DNA of 31,307 nt from Euglena gracilis (Eukaryota; Euglenozoa; Euglenophyceae; Euglenales; Euglenaceae). Under the pieces are notes generated by a model that did no database searches, was not told the origin of the DNA, and saw nothing but the letters and a program-made list of their open reading frames with translations. Location: the NCBI GenBank assembly GCA_900893395.1, contig CAAHFI011883695.1, positions 1 to 31,307 of the forward strand, read 5' to 3'. This document shows, in pieces, positions 10,508-20,055 of the stretch (the first letter of the stretch is position 1; each line of letters begins with the position of its first letter). The translations under genes and the position numbers were made by a program.

Positions 10508-11100
10508 ATTTTCGTCCCAAAGCTTTGGATCTTTTTTCCGGCACCGGAAGTGTCGGAAGGTTTTGCGGGACCACGGGTACGACGTGATATCCGTGGATGT
10601 GGATTCAAAGTGGGACCCCACCCTGTGTGTGGATATTTCAACCTGGGATTACGAGAAAAGTTTTTCCCCGGGTGAATTTGAGATTGTGACCGCATGCCCC
10701 CCTGTACCGAATTCAGTTTGGCCTTAAGCCGTAGGCCGAGACGGTTGGAACCGGCTCTGGCATTGGTGCGAAAAACGCTTGAGATTATCAAGTTTTTGAG
10801 ACCCAAGGTTTGGTGGTTGGAGACCCCCGAACGGGAATCCTTGCCCGGCATGCTCTTTTGGCGAAATTTCCAGTTTTGGATGCAGACCATTGCCAATTTG
10901 AAAGGTGGGGGTATCAAAAACCCACCAGATTTTTTGGGAGTCCGCATTTGCTTTCACTACCCAATGTCGTTTGCGATCACTCGACATGCCCCAATTTGGT
11001 TGAGAAGGATCCCAACCACCCAAACAAGCTTCGAGCACACAAGGCCAAGCTTGGGGGGCAAATGGGAGTGCAAAAAAGGAGCTCACCTATCGTATTCCTT
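10508..11100 (+). CDS. DNA cytosine-5 methyltransferase-like domain inside gypsy pol
   Basis: ALDLFSGTGSVG near 10525 matches motif I (the S-adenosylmethionine site) of C5 DNA methyltransferases. VISVDVDSKWDPTLCVDI near 10590 fits motifs II and III, with an acidic residue after a hydrophobic strand. ACPP and PPCTEFS near 10690-10715 match motif IV with its catalytic Cys. RPKVWWLE near 10803 sits where motif VI (ENV-like) is expected. The order and spacing fit the compact DNMT-like family seen in algal and phage-like genes. It lies between protease and reverse transcriptase. The domain is broken along with the rest of the element. Recruitment of cytosine methyltransferases by retrotransposons is known in some algae and dinoflagellates, so the class is known, but this copy is notable. 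Confidence 0.8.
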
Positions 11101-11559
11101 ACCGATTGGTGGAATATGTGTGTGGTTTCACCTCCGATGGCAAGGAAAGAGTTTTGGGGGGGGACCGTGTTTTGGACTCACCCCAACCTTTGACTTCGGA
11201 CGAGGAATCCGAAGATGAAATTTGGTGGATCCAATGCCCGGGTGTCCAGATGGTTTTTTCGGGGAGGGTGATTCTCCGGTTGACCCATCGGAAATGCGCC
11301 AAGCAGTCGAAATGGTGAAAATAATGCGACTTTCGGCCAGCCCGGGTGCCCATTTTGAAATGGAAGATGAGGGGGAGGATGTCATCCGTGAAGTGGCAAA
11401 ACACATGGTTTTGGCGTCAGCCCATGTGAATTTTGTGAAGGGTGCGATTGAGGTGAGGGGGGAGACCCAAGACCCCCTCGGTGAAGTCCTGAAAAAGGAG
11501 ATTGTTGAAGAATTTCGGGATTCATCGCTTTCTGGGGTTTGCCCTCGAGATCCCCCCGT

Positions 11560-12370
11560 GAGAGGTCCACACGGGGAAGCCGAAATTTGGTTGAGGGAGG
11601 GTGCCAAACCCGTTAGTCAAAAGCCCTATCACATGACGGGTGAGAGACGGGAGGCTCATCAACATCTTGTGGATGAGGCCTTGAAAATGGGGAAGGTCGA
11701 GCCCGGTTCGGGTCCGTGGAACACCCCATCTTTTCCGGTACCCAAGAAAACCCCGGGAAAGTATCGCCTTGTGCAGGATTTGAGGCCCCAAAATCTTGCA
11801 ACCCTGAAAGATGGGCATCCCCTCCCCCAAATTTCTCACATCCTCCAAAGACAAGGGAAGTTCAAAATTTGGACGGTGCTGGATTTGACCGATGGCTATC
11901 ACCAAATGCCATTGAAAAAGGAGCACCGACCCATCACTTGCATGTCAACCCCCCGGGCACCATGCAATGGAAAGTTTTGGTGATGGGGTTGAAAAATGGA
12001 AATGCCCAATTCCAACGGATGATGGAATGGGTTTTGCGAGAACTTCCCGGTGTCGATCCCTACGTGGACGACATCATTATTGGATCCACGGGGGAAACGG
12101 AGGAGGAGCTTCTCCAAAATCATGCCGAAGATGTGAGGCGGGTTTTGCAACGCCTCAAGGAAAACAATCTCGTGTGTAGCCCCGAAAAATCCCACTTTTT
12201 CATGCGGGAGGTTGAGTTTTGTGGGCATGTTTGCGGGAGGGTCGAAGGAGCCCCTCCCGGGAAAGCTTTTACCGGTCCAAGGGTGGGGGCTTCCAAAGGT
12301 GGTGACCGAACTTCGTGCCTTTTTGGGTTTGACAAACCATTATTCGGAGTATGTTCACCACTATGCTGAA
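11560..12370 (+). CDS. Reverse transcriptase of gypsy element
   Basis: Motifs in order are FPVPKKTPGKYRLVQDLRPQN near 11735, TVLDLTDGYHQMPL near 11875 (first catalytic Asp), VMGLKNGNAQFQRMM near 11980, YVDD at 12061-12072, and a C-terminal NNLVCSPEKSHFF segment near 12160. Spacing matches Ty3/gypsy reverse transcriptases. An acidic lead (about 11220-11560) joins it to the methyltransferase-like domain. Confidence 0.92.
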
Positions 12371-12444
12371 TTTGCTGCCCCCCTCATGGCCAAGTTGAGA
12401 TTGAATCGGCATGACGGGAGAAAGGGATCTCAAAAAAAGTTGGA

Positions 12445-12890
12445 TTGGACCGAGGAGAAGTCTTGGCTTTTCATCGGTTGAAAGAAAAATTGAAGGAGGA
12501 GCTTGAGCTCTTCCAAATCAACCCGGATGGTCCATTCGTTTTGAGGTGTGATGCAAGTGATTTTGCCATTGGTGCCGTTTTGGAGCAACTTCACCCCGAG
12601 GAGCAGGAAAAATCTTCGGGGATTGAAGTCGGCAAGAGTCGACTCGTGCCCGTGGGTTTCTTTTCACGGAAGTTGGCCAAGAGCCAATTGAATTGGGTTC
12701 CCCGTGAAAAGGAGACCTATGCCATTGTGGCTGCCCTAAGGAAATGGGCGAGCTACATTGGCTTCCAACCCGTGATCATCACGACCGATCACAAGGCGTT
12801 GGAGGATTGGGTAACCGAACATGTCGACACCCCTCGGGTCCCCGAGGAAGGCGAGCGAGATGGCACGAAACGCTATCTCAGTTCGACCTA
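12445..12890 (+). CDS. RNase H of gypsy element
   Basis: FVLRCDASDFAIGAVLEQ near 12540 and PVGFFSRKLAKSQLNW near 12650 are typical of gypsy RNase H. They are followed by REKETYAIVAALRKW near 12705 and ITTDHKALEDW near 12778. A connection segment with FLGLTNHYSEY precedes it, the usual tether after reverse transcriptase. Confidence 0.9.
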
Positions 12891-12899
12891 GAGATTGTT

Positions 12900-13830
12900 T
12901 ATGTCCCCGGCCCCACAAATATCGTGGCGGATGCCATGTCACGGTATGCCTACCCGGCGAGCTCCGCACGGGAGGATGTAAGCTTCCACGGGAGCTTGGA
13001 AGCCCGGGAAGAAGTGAAATCCATGATGGAGGGGGAACTCATGGAAAGGGGCTTGGTGGGCTTGATTCGGCGGGAACCCGGGGGGAAAAGGGGGATATTG
13101 ATGGTGGGGGGGGCAACGGATGTACGGGTGGTTACCCGGTCGGGTGTCACCACCTCCTCTCCAACATCCCCCTCGCCACCTCAGGCCGATGAGCAATCCC
13201 CCCAATCAGGGGTTGAGGAGGAGTCGGGAGGAGTTTCCTACCCCGCCACCGCTCCATCGACAATGGCAAGTGAAGGAGTTGAGAACGAATCTTGGAGAAC
13301 CTCACCCACGGGTACCGGATCAATGGCGAGTGGAGAGGGAATCCAAGATGGAGCACGAGGAGCCTCGGCCCCTACCGCCGATCCAACGGCGATGGATGGA
13401 GATGCAAGAGAGGTGGGCAGCCGAACCCCCTCGGGAATCCCTCCACGAGCCCAACCGAGAAAGGAGGCAAAGGTGGGACCGAGGGACGACGAAGGAGAAA
13501 GTGCCGAGGAGGAGGAGGAGAGAAGGTGTGTTCCCCTCACTCTCCTAATCCCCCCCTCCCTCTCGAGAAGGGGATGCCTTGGAAGAGGATGTGGGAGGGG
13601 AAAGTTCTTCGGCCATGGAGTGTCTTGGTGATGGAGAATCCTCATCGGATGAAAGGGTTGGGGTTCGACCCGGAATTATGGGAACCCCCCTTGGAGAGCC
13701 CAGAAAATTCTCTTTTCGAGCCCCCCCTCTTCGTTGGGGAAGGGGAGACCCCTCGGCGACACGGGTCGGAAGCCCACCACCACCGTGGATCCGAGGGGGG
13801 GAGGTCGAAATTTCGTCCACATGTGATGGA
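12900..13830 (+). other. Acidic, Pro-rich linker between RNase H and integrase
   Basis: This 900-base stretch is far longer than the usual tether. Translations are rich in Glu, Gly, Ser, Pro and Arg with no recognisable domain. It may be an expanded linker or an insertion; I cannot tell which. Confidence 0.5.
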
Positions 13831-13959
13831 TGAAGATTGGTCAAGCTTGTATGATCAATCCGAATTTTGGGCGAGTGATTGGAAAAAAACCAAGTCCAAA
13901 GGGGAGGAGTGGCCAAATGGCATTCGGATTTTTGATGGAAAAATGTACAAGGGGGACAG

Positions 13960-15109
13960 GTTGTGTGTGCCGGAAAATCGGGTGGAAGTTGTCACACGAG
14001 AGCACCACATTGCCATGGGGCATTTGGGCGTGGATCGGTTGGTCACCGAAATGGAGCGCCGATATTTTCTACCGACCACCACCAATTGGAAAAAGGTGGT
14101 GGAGAAGGTGAAAACAGAATGTTTGGTGTGTCAAGCGTGTGAACCCCCGAATTGGTCCATGAAAAGACCCATTGAATTCACTCCCATTCCCGAGCATTTT
14201 TGGTCCCACGTGTGTATGGATGTTTTCTCCATGCCGGAAGTCACGTGGTTGGGACACACATTCAATTGTTATGTTTTGTGTGTGGACCGTTTGACCGGTT
14301 GGATGGTGGCTCGGCCAAGTGTTGAGAAAGGGCTCACCGGGGAACGGGTGGCTCATCTCTTCATTGATGGGAGTTGGGGAGAAATGGGCATTCCGAGTGT
14401 GATCACCAGCGATAGGGGTCCCCAATTTGTGTCTCAATTTTGGGTGACCATGTGTAGTCGATTGGGAATAAGGAGGGCATATTCCCAAGCACACCGCCCC
14501 CAAGCAAATGGGCGGGCTGAGGTGTGTGGAAGGATCCTCCAAGGAATCCTAAGGAAACTACACATGGAGGAAAGGGTGAATTGGGTCGAAGCCCTACCCC
14601 GGGCCTTGCGGCTTCAACACGATTTGGCCGATCCAACGGGGTACACCCCCTACCAATTGGTTTTTGGGAGGGATCGAAGTTTGGCGGGATTGCCCTACAC
14701 CCCCATTCAAGATTGTCCCGAAGCCCATGATTTTTTGACTCGCATGAAAACTTTGGAGGAGAAAATTTCCAAACTCTTGAATGAGGAACATGCGAGGGTC
14801 CAAGCCCGAATCAATCGGGGTCGAAAGGCTTCCCCCCCATACGAGCTTGGATCATGGGTGTGGTTGCTCAAACCAAGATCGGTTGGGGGAAACAAAATGG
14901 AGCGATGGTGGCAAGGTCCATTTGAAGTTGTGGGGCGGGTTGGAGCCTCGAGCTACCGACTCAAAATTTCGGCGGGGCAACATTTGGATGTCCATGCGGA
15001 TCAACTCAAGGTGTGTAAGTGGGACTTAAGCCTTGGGGAGTCCTTTCCACTCACCTACGCCCGTTCGGATTTGGCTGGGCAAAGGGAGGGGTTCTTGAAC
15101 TCTCCCTAA
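13960..15109 (+). CDS. Integrase of gypsy element
   Basis: An N-terminal zinc-binding HHCC module is seen at about 13995-14140 (REHHIAMGHLG, then CLVCQAC). The DDE core begins near 14200 (CMDVFSMPE, first Asp) and continues through ITSDRGPQF near 14402 (second Asp) to ANGRAEVCGRIL near 14508 (Glu). A GPY/F-type C-terminal module with RWWQGPFEVVGRV near 14905 follows. No chromodomain is visible after it. The enzyme would insert the DNA copy into the genome. This is the longest well-kept stretch of the element. Confidence 0.93.
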
Positions 15110-16389
15110 GTCATGGCTGTGGCGTGTGAAGGGTGGGTGGAGCGTGGTGTGGGGTTAGCGGAACACCCCAGGGAATTCCGTGCCCCCCCCTCTTTTCTTC
15201 TTTTTTGCGTCACAGGTCGAGGCGTCGCATCGCCGCCGAGGACGTCCTCGAGCGGTACGCGGCGTTCCCAAGCGGGTGACGCCCGGGACGGGTGCGCCCG
15301 CCCGTTGTGGCGTGGGCGAGGGAAGCATGGGGTTAGGTGGGCCGAACGTCCCAGGGAATTCCATGCCCCCCCCCCGTTTTCTTTTTTCTTCATTTTTTGG
15401 ACCAAAGAATTTTTTGGAATGTCGGAAGTATACCCATTTTTTGAATGGGTAAGGGTGGGGTCTTGAAGGGGATCGAAGCGTGGGTAATTTTGATGATGGA
15501 ACCCACGACACGCCCCCCCCCATGCATTTTTCGTCAATTTCAGAATTTTCCTTGGCAAGGGAGGAAACGGCGAGTGGGACCCTGTGAACCCCCCCCTGCC
15601 ATTTTGCCTGATTTTTGCGAATTTTTGAGGCAAGGGGGGTGATGAACAAGGGGACCCTATGAACCCCCCCGCCAGGTCCTTCCGCTGAATTTTTGGGAGG
15701 CCGACCGCTTGATGGATCCAAAGGTGGTCGGAAGGGGGTGGTGACGTGGGGCGTGAAGGAGGGGCACCCATGGTTCACACCGCCCCCCCCCTTTTTTCTC
15801 TTTTTACCGATTTTTTTTGAATTTTTTTCGAAGGGGAGTAACCGATTGTGGAAGCCCTTTGAAGGATCCAAGGGTGATCGGGAGGGGGAAAGGGCATGGG
15901 CGTGATGGACGACCCATGGTTCACCCCCCCTTCTCTTTTTTCACTCCGGGTCGGATTCCCTTGGGAAGGGATCGATGGAGTGAATGCGCACGGGTCCCTC
16001 ACCTCTTCCCATGTTCTTCGAATGGGGAGAAGGAGACCGAGGGTCGGGGGCGCTCGCATGCGCCCTAGTTCGACCGTGTGGGTTTTTTTTACCGACTCCG
16101 GAAGCCGTGATGGTTTTTTTTTATTACTTCCCTGAGGACGCCCATTGAGTGCTTGGGTTGGTGAGAATGCCTCAAGATTTGAGTGGGTGGAGAGGGACGT
16201 CTCGGGAGGTGAGGGGAATTTTGTGGGTCGCCGACCACTTTGAGCCCTTCGCCCCCCCTTTTTTTCCTCTCTTCTCCTTTTTCCGCGGGAGATTTTGTTT
16301 AGGAAACCTTTTCGGTTGGACACCCTCCGGTCTCCCTTTTTTGAGGAAAGGGACCGGCAATCGGAGATTTGCGGGCAAATCTCTTGAGT
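15110..16389 (+). repeat. Long noncoding 3' region of gypsy element made of degenerate repeats
   Basis: No gene is visible in these 1.28 kb. Related modules recur: CCCAGGGAATTCC followed by a C run and a T-rich tract at about 15165-15205 and 15350-15395, and TGGTTCAC plus a C run with a T-rich tract near 15770 and 15920. Similar GTGAACCCCCCC or ATGAACCCCCCC units lie near 15585 and 15660. Open frames here, some over 200 codons on the minus strand, follow from the lack of stops in C/T-rich sequence. Confidence 0.7.
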
Positions 16390-16396
16390 AGGGGGG
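16390..16396 (+). promoter_or_regulatory. Polypurine tract before 3' LTR
   Basis: AGGGGGG lies directly against the TGTTGG start of the 3' LTR. This is the expected site for the plus-strand DNA primer. Confidence 0.65.
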
Positions 16397-17511
16397 TGTT
16401 GGGACCGGAGGTGTATTTTTGCCCTTTGGGACGCCGGCCGTGCCGAGCGGTCGTAAAGGGAAATAACCCGGGTGTGAATCCCCCGACCACTTATGAGGGA
16501 AAGGAGTGGAGTTTTGGTGGGGGAGAAGGCTAAGCCCGCGGTTTGACGTGCGCGGAGTCGACCAAGCCCCCCCCTCTCAATGTGAAGGGCGGTGGTCATA
16601 TTTTGAATGGCCGGCAAAGCGTATTTTTTGGTTTTTTCTAGGGGGAGCGCAAGACGGACGCCCCCCCCCGGCATCAGTTTGGTCCTTTACCCAATGCTTC
16701 CCTTAGACGCCCAAGGCGCCGCTTGAGCCCATGTGCCATTTTTTGAGGCAAGGGACAATTTTGACACGCTAGAAGCGGCAATGGTGTGGGAAGGGGCGCA
16801 AGGCCACGCAACTCCAAATTTTGGATTGGAGAAGTGTGTGCGCAAAGGGTTGTGGACCTGGGGGTGGAATATACCATGCCTTGGGGAGCGTGGTGGTGAG
16901 CGCCCGGCTGGGGGCCGGGCGCGCATACCTGGGATGGGTGTGGGGGAAGATGACCCTGAAAAGCGCGCAATCAGCGCGGTGGGAAAGGTTGTGCCTACTC
17001 CCCCCTTTCTAATCTCAGGTGGGTCTTTTGGTCACGCCATTGGAATCTGTTGATCGTACCAATTGAATTTGTGGATCACGTTATCGTGGATTATCTGTTT
17101 TTTTGGCTATTTGGCATTACCATTGGCATTGTCAAGTTTTTTGGTGTAGACAAGCATAAGTGCACGTCGCATCAGCCCACGTTCCGTGAACCAAACCCAA
17201 GTACTTTCCCTCAATGTCTTCCACCTTTTGTGCAATCGTTTCTTTTATTTTAGGGAATGGAATTCCAATTGAAAAAGGAAATGCGCAAGAGGGCAAAGGA
17301 AATGGGGAAGAAACGCCGGCGGGAGGAGCGACAACTCCTCATGGCGGTGTGTTGGTTTGCAAGAAAAATGGATCTGGGTTGGGGAGGAGGACTTAGAGAA
17401 ATGGGTGGTTGGGAACAGGCAACAGGGATGCGAGGCCGGATAGGTTGATCGATCCTACGCAACCTAGGGGAAACGGAGGTACCGAAGGTCCCTCCGCCTT
17501 AGGACAAAACA
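16397..17511 (+). repeat. 3' LTR of gypsy element
   Basis: The repeat starts TGTTGGGACC and ends AAAACA and is collinear with 5110-6228. Small length differences in G and C runs and a poorly matching middle section (about 17025-17200) separate the two copies. Confidence 0.9.
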
Positions 17512-17675
17512 CGGTTTGTTGGGTTGCATGGAAAAAGGGATCTGGGTTAGGAGGAGGACTTAGAAATTTGTGGTTGGTCTCAGTAAAAGGGATTTGAAGC
17601 CGGATAGGCAAATCCATCCTATGCATCCTAGGGGAAACGGAGGCACCGAACGTTCCTTTGTCTTAGGGCTTAGAA
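17512..17675 (+). repeat. Second, diverged copy of the LTR 3' end
   Basis: Starting directly after the 3' LTR, this stretch repeats about the last 165 bases of the LTR (compare 17345-17505). Shared pieces include GGATCTGGGTT, GCCGGATAGG and CCTAGGGGAAACGGAGG. It is either a tandem duplication of the LTR end or the end of an older related LTR. Confidence 0.75.
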
Positions 17676-18001
17676 AAAAGTAGGCCTCCGGACATTTCCT
17701 TTGGTTTGGCTTCATTTTGGAGAAATTTTTCAAATATTGATTGGCCGAATTTTGGCCTAAAACGGCTAAGTCGGACAGTGGAGGAAGTGTACAGAATGGC
17801 CCGTTGGCCGAAAACGGGCATATCTCGGGCCAGGCGGGGAGTTGCGGGGATACCAGCAGATGGGGCGCCCCATCAGGGCTTCAAATCAGGGCTCGGACAT
17901 GTCCTTTGGGTTGGCTTCATTTTGAAGATTAACATTTTTGGCCGACATGGAAGAGTCCAAAGGGGGGGGGCTTAAAAAGGGGTCGTGCCAATCCGACCCA
18001 G
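17676..18001. other. Spacer after gypsy element, no gene
   Basis: No gene is seen. A repeat of about 42 bp occurs twice in direct orientation (17689-17730 and 17894-17939, with CGGACAT, CCTTTGG and TTGGCTTCATTTTG). The word TGGCCGAAAACGGGCA at 17805-17820 is identical to 5055-5070 on the other side of the gypsy element. Confidence 0.65.
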
Positions 18002-18074
18002 TTTTTCGCACTCCCTCGAGGCATACCGACACGGGTGGAAGGGACACCGAGGGCGAAGGGCAAAGACCTTTGAG
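18002..18074 (+). repeat. 70-bp inverted repeat, right copy, DIRS-end related
   Basis: This matches the reverse complement of 4689-4761, including CACTCCCTCGAGG and GGAAGGGACACCGAGG. The pair brackets the gypsy element in opposite orientation. Confidence 0.75.
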
Positions 18075-19427
18075 GTGTCGGACCCCTTCCCGTGTGAATA
18101 ACGCGGGCCTGGCGGGCAGTTGGGGATCAGCCCCTGGTGATTCGGAAAACTAGGAATCCAGTCGCTCGCGACTGGAAAAAAAATTTCGGGGACGGGCCCG
18201 CCGCTATCATGGTGATAATTCGTCGGTTCCCGAGGTGGCCCCGAGGGGGGGGCGGTTTCCCCGGGGGTAAGCTTCGCTCTTGCCCATGAAGGGATAAGGG
18301 CTCAGTCCACCCACCCTCCCCCCCCCGGGGGTCCACGACTAAATAAACCCCTGGTGACAATCCAGACGGTCCAAACACCCCCTGTTCATTGGGCAGGGGT
18401 GTTTATTAGGCAGGTGTGGGTGGGCGTTGGCTGGCTTGACAAAAACACCGCCAGGACAGGTCAGGCCAACCTGGATGCACACCTTTCTGCTATTCAAACC
18501 AGCGAGAATATTCAAAACAAACAATACTCCAGGGGATATTTTGGATTTGCGGACATCCCAATTCCGAAAATATGCAATTTGTTCCGCCCAAAATCAAAAA
18601 AAGGCCCAAACCTCAAATTGAGACACCTTGAAATTCAGCCTGCCAATTGGAACACACAACGAAGAACAGGAATGTGAATGGTCAAGCAATTGCTGTTCAC
18701 AGCAACAAGCTCAATTCGGAGAAATTCTTTGCACAGCCCGCACCAGACGAATTGGTCGTAACTCAGCTTCCATTTTCCACCCCTGCATCGGAACCCCACC
18801 CTGGGCCTCCAACAGTCCTGAATCGCCCTTCATTGCCAAAGGTGATACGTTCCACCCCTCCCACCTCATCCTCATATCGAACCGCGCGTGGAGGTGCTGC
18901 ATTTTCCGAAATGAAAGCTTGCCGAGGTGCGTGGCTTACTTCTTGGAGTTCTTTGCAGGCTTCTTTCCACCCAGGTCTGATCATTGCCGTTTTCCTCCAT
19001 TGTTGTAACAAGGTGTCAAACAAAGATGTCAGCGGTCTTTTAGGACCTGGGAGGCTTGGGGACCCACTTCTGGGGGGGGGGGGTCAATTTTGGGGTCAAA
19101 AAATTTTCAGCGCTCCCACGGAAAACCAAACAAAACCCCGCCTCTGGTGGGCACCCTCGACCTCATTCAGACCGCCCAACTTCCCTCCCCGGGCTCACCT
19201 CCTCCCCCCGGGTCACGAACCTTAAAAAAATAATACCTGAAAGATGTGCCAAACGTGCTTTTTCTGGGTCGGAGATGAAAAAAGACATCAAACAGCAATA
19301 GAGCACAACTCTGTCCAAAATGAACCTTTTCAATTTTTTTAAAGGATCGTGCACTTTTCACGGAATGCGACGAGGCATCATTTGGTTTTGAAAAAAACAG
19401 ATCATTTTTTGATGACACTTTTCAAAC
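18075..19427. other. Noncoding stretch without a recognised gene
   Basis: No known gene is recognised. There is a perfect hairpin at 18158-18175 (8-bp stem CCAGTCGC, 2-base loop) followed by eight A's, several C/G runs, and one copy of a dispersed repeat at 18411-18480. Between 18700 and 19020 a minus-strand frame is open for 87 codons, but I see no family match. Confidence 0.6.
18411..18480. repeat. Dispersed 70-bp repeat, copy 1
   Basis: This shares CAGGTGTG, GTTGGCTGGCTT, GCCAGGACAGGTC and GGATGC, in the same order and spacing, with 20468-20541. Identity is roughly 80% by eye. The family is not recognised. Confidence 0.65.
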
Positions 19428-19434
19428 TTCAATG

Positions 19435-20028
19435 CAGGGGGGGGGGAAATGCGCTGGACGGCCCTCGGAAAAAATGCGCAAAAAAATGTGCAAAAAATGC
19501 GCTGAGTTTGTGGCATTCCTAAGGGAAAAAGGACTTAGACAAATTTCCAACAGTAAACCCAAATTAAACCAAAAATCACCAAGAAGAGCTGAAATGAAGG
19601 CATTTTGGCCAAAAAAGTGCGAAAATGGGTTCGTTGGTTACAGAAATGGGTTAGTTGAACGTGGGCAAAATTCGGTGAGCATGTGATTTGGGTGGAAAAT
19701 GTGCAAAAATGGCAAAATGTGCAAATTTGGGCAAAAAAGGCGCAAAAAAAGGCGCAAATTGAAAATGTTCAAAATTGGGCAAAAAAATGCGCAAAAAAGG
19801 CGCAAAAATTGAAAATGTGCAAAATTGGGCAAAAAAATGCGCAAAAAAGGTGCAAAAATTGAAATGTGCAAAATTGGGCAAAAAAATGCGCAAAAAAATG
19901 GACAATGTGCAAAAATGGGGGGGAAATTGCAAAAAAATGCGCAAAAATGCGCATTTTTGAAAAATTGACAAAAATGCGCAAAAATGCGCAAAAATGCGAA
20001 AAATGCGAAACGCATTTCCCCCCCCCTG
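19435..20028. mobile_element. 594-bp MITE with CAGGGG termini and target-site duplication
   Basis: The ends are CAGGGG...GAAATGCGC on the left and GCATTTC...CCCCTG on the right, an inverted pair of about 19 bp. Both sides are flanked by TTCAATG (19428-19434 and 20029-20035), a 7-bp direct repeat consistent with a target-site duplication. hAT elements usually give 8 bp. The interior is built of GCGCAAAAA words and a tandem unit of about 50 bp. There is no transposase, so it is non-autonomous. The termini fit the hAT superfamily. It lies just beyond the 3' end of the ketol-acid reductoisomerase coding region. Confidence 0.85.
19758..19902. repeat. 50-bp tandem repeat inside the MITE, about three units
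   Basis: Each unit contains TGCAAAATTGGGCAAAAAAA followed by TGCGCAAAAAAGG. Copies differ at a few bases. The open frame of Phe, Ala and His residues on the minus strand is a by-product of this repeat. Confidence 0.8.
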
Positions 20029-20055
20029 TTCAATGTGCAGCAGGAATGATGCCTT

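Larger units (their letters stand above)
5110..17511 (+). mobile_element. Ty3/gypsy LTR retrotransposon with a cytosine methyltransferase-like domain (fossil)
   Basis: Two direct repeats of about 1.1 kb (5110-6228 and 16397-17511) begin TGTTGGGACC and end CA. They enclose a primer binding site, gag, protease, a DNA methyltransferase-like domain, reverse transcriptase, RNase H, integrase and a G-rich polypurine tract. Integrase after RNase H places it in Ty3/gypsy. At 12.4 kb it is large for the family. The coding region is broken, with roughly ten or more breaks. The LTRs differ by at least several percent, so it is not a recent insertion. No matching target-site duplication is visible: the flanks read TTTGAC on the left and CGGTTT on the right. 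Confidence 0.92.

Noticed and set aside
15106-15871. Long minus-strand open frames (220-240 codons) in the gypsy 3' region
   Set aside because: C/T-rich sequence on the plus strand gives few stops. Composition is Pro/Gly/Arg/Lys with no domain, and the frames overlap each other.
18700-19023. Open minus-strand frame of 87 codons and overlapping plus-strand frame of 192 codons
   Set aside because: I recognise no family, and neither frame has convincing splice or start context. It is left as noncoding.
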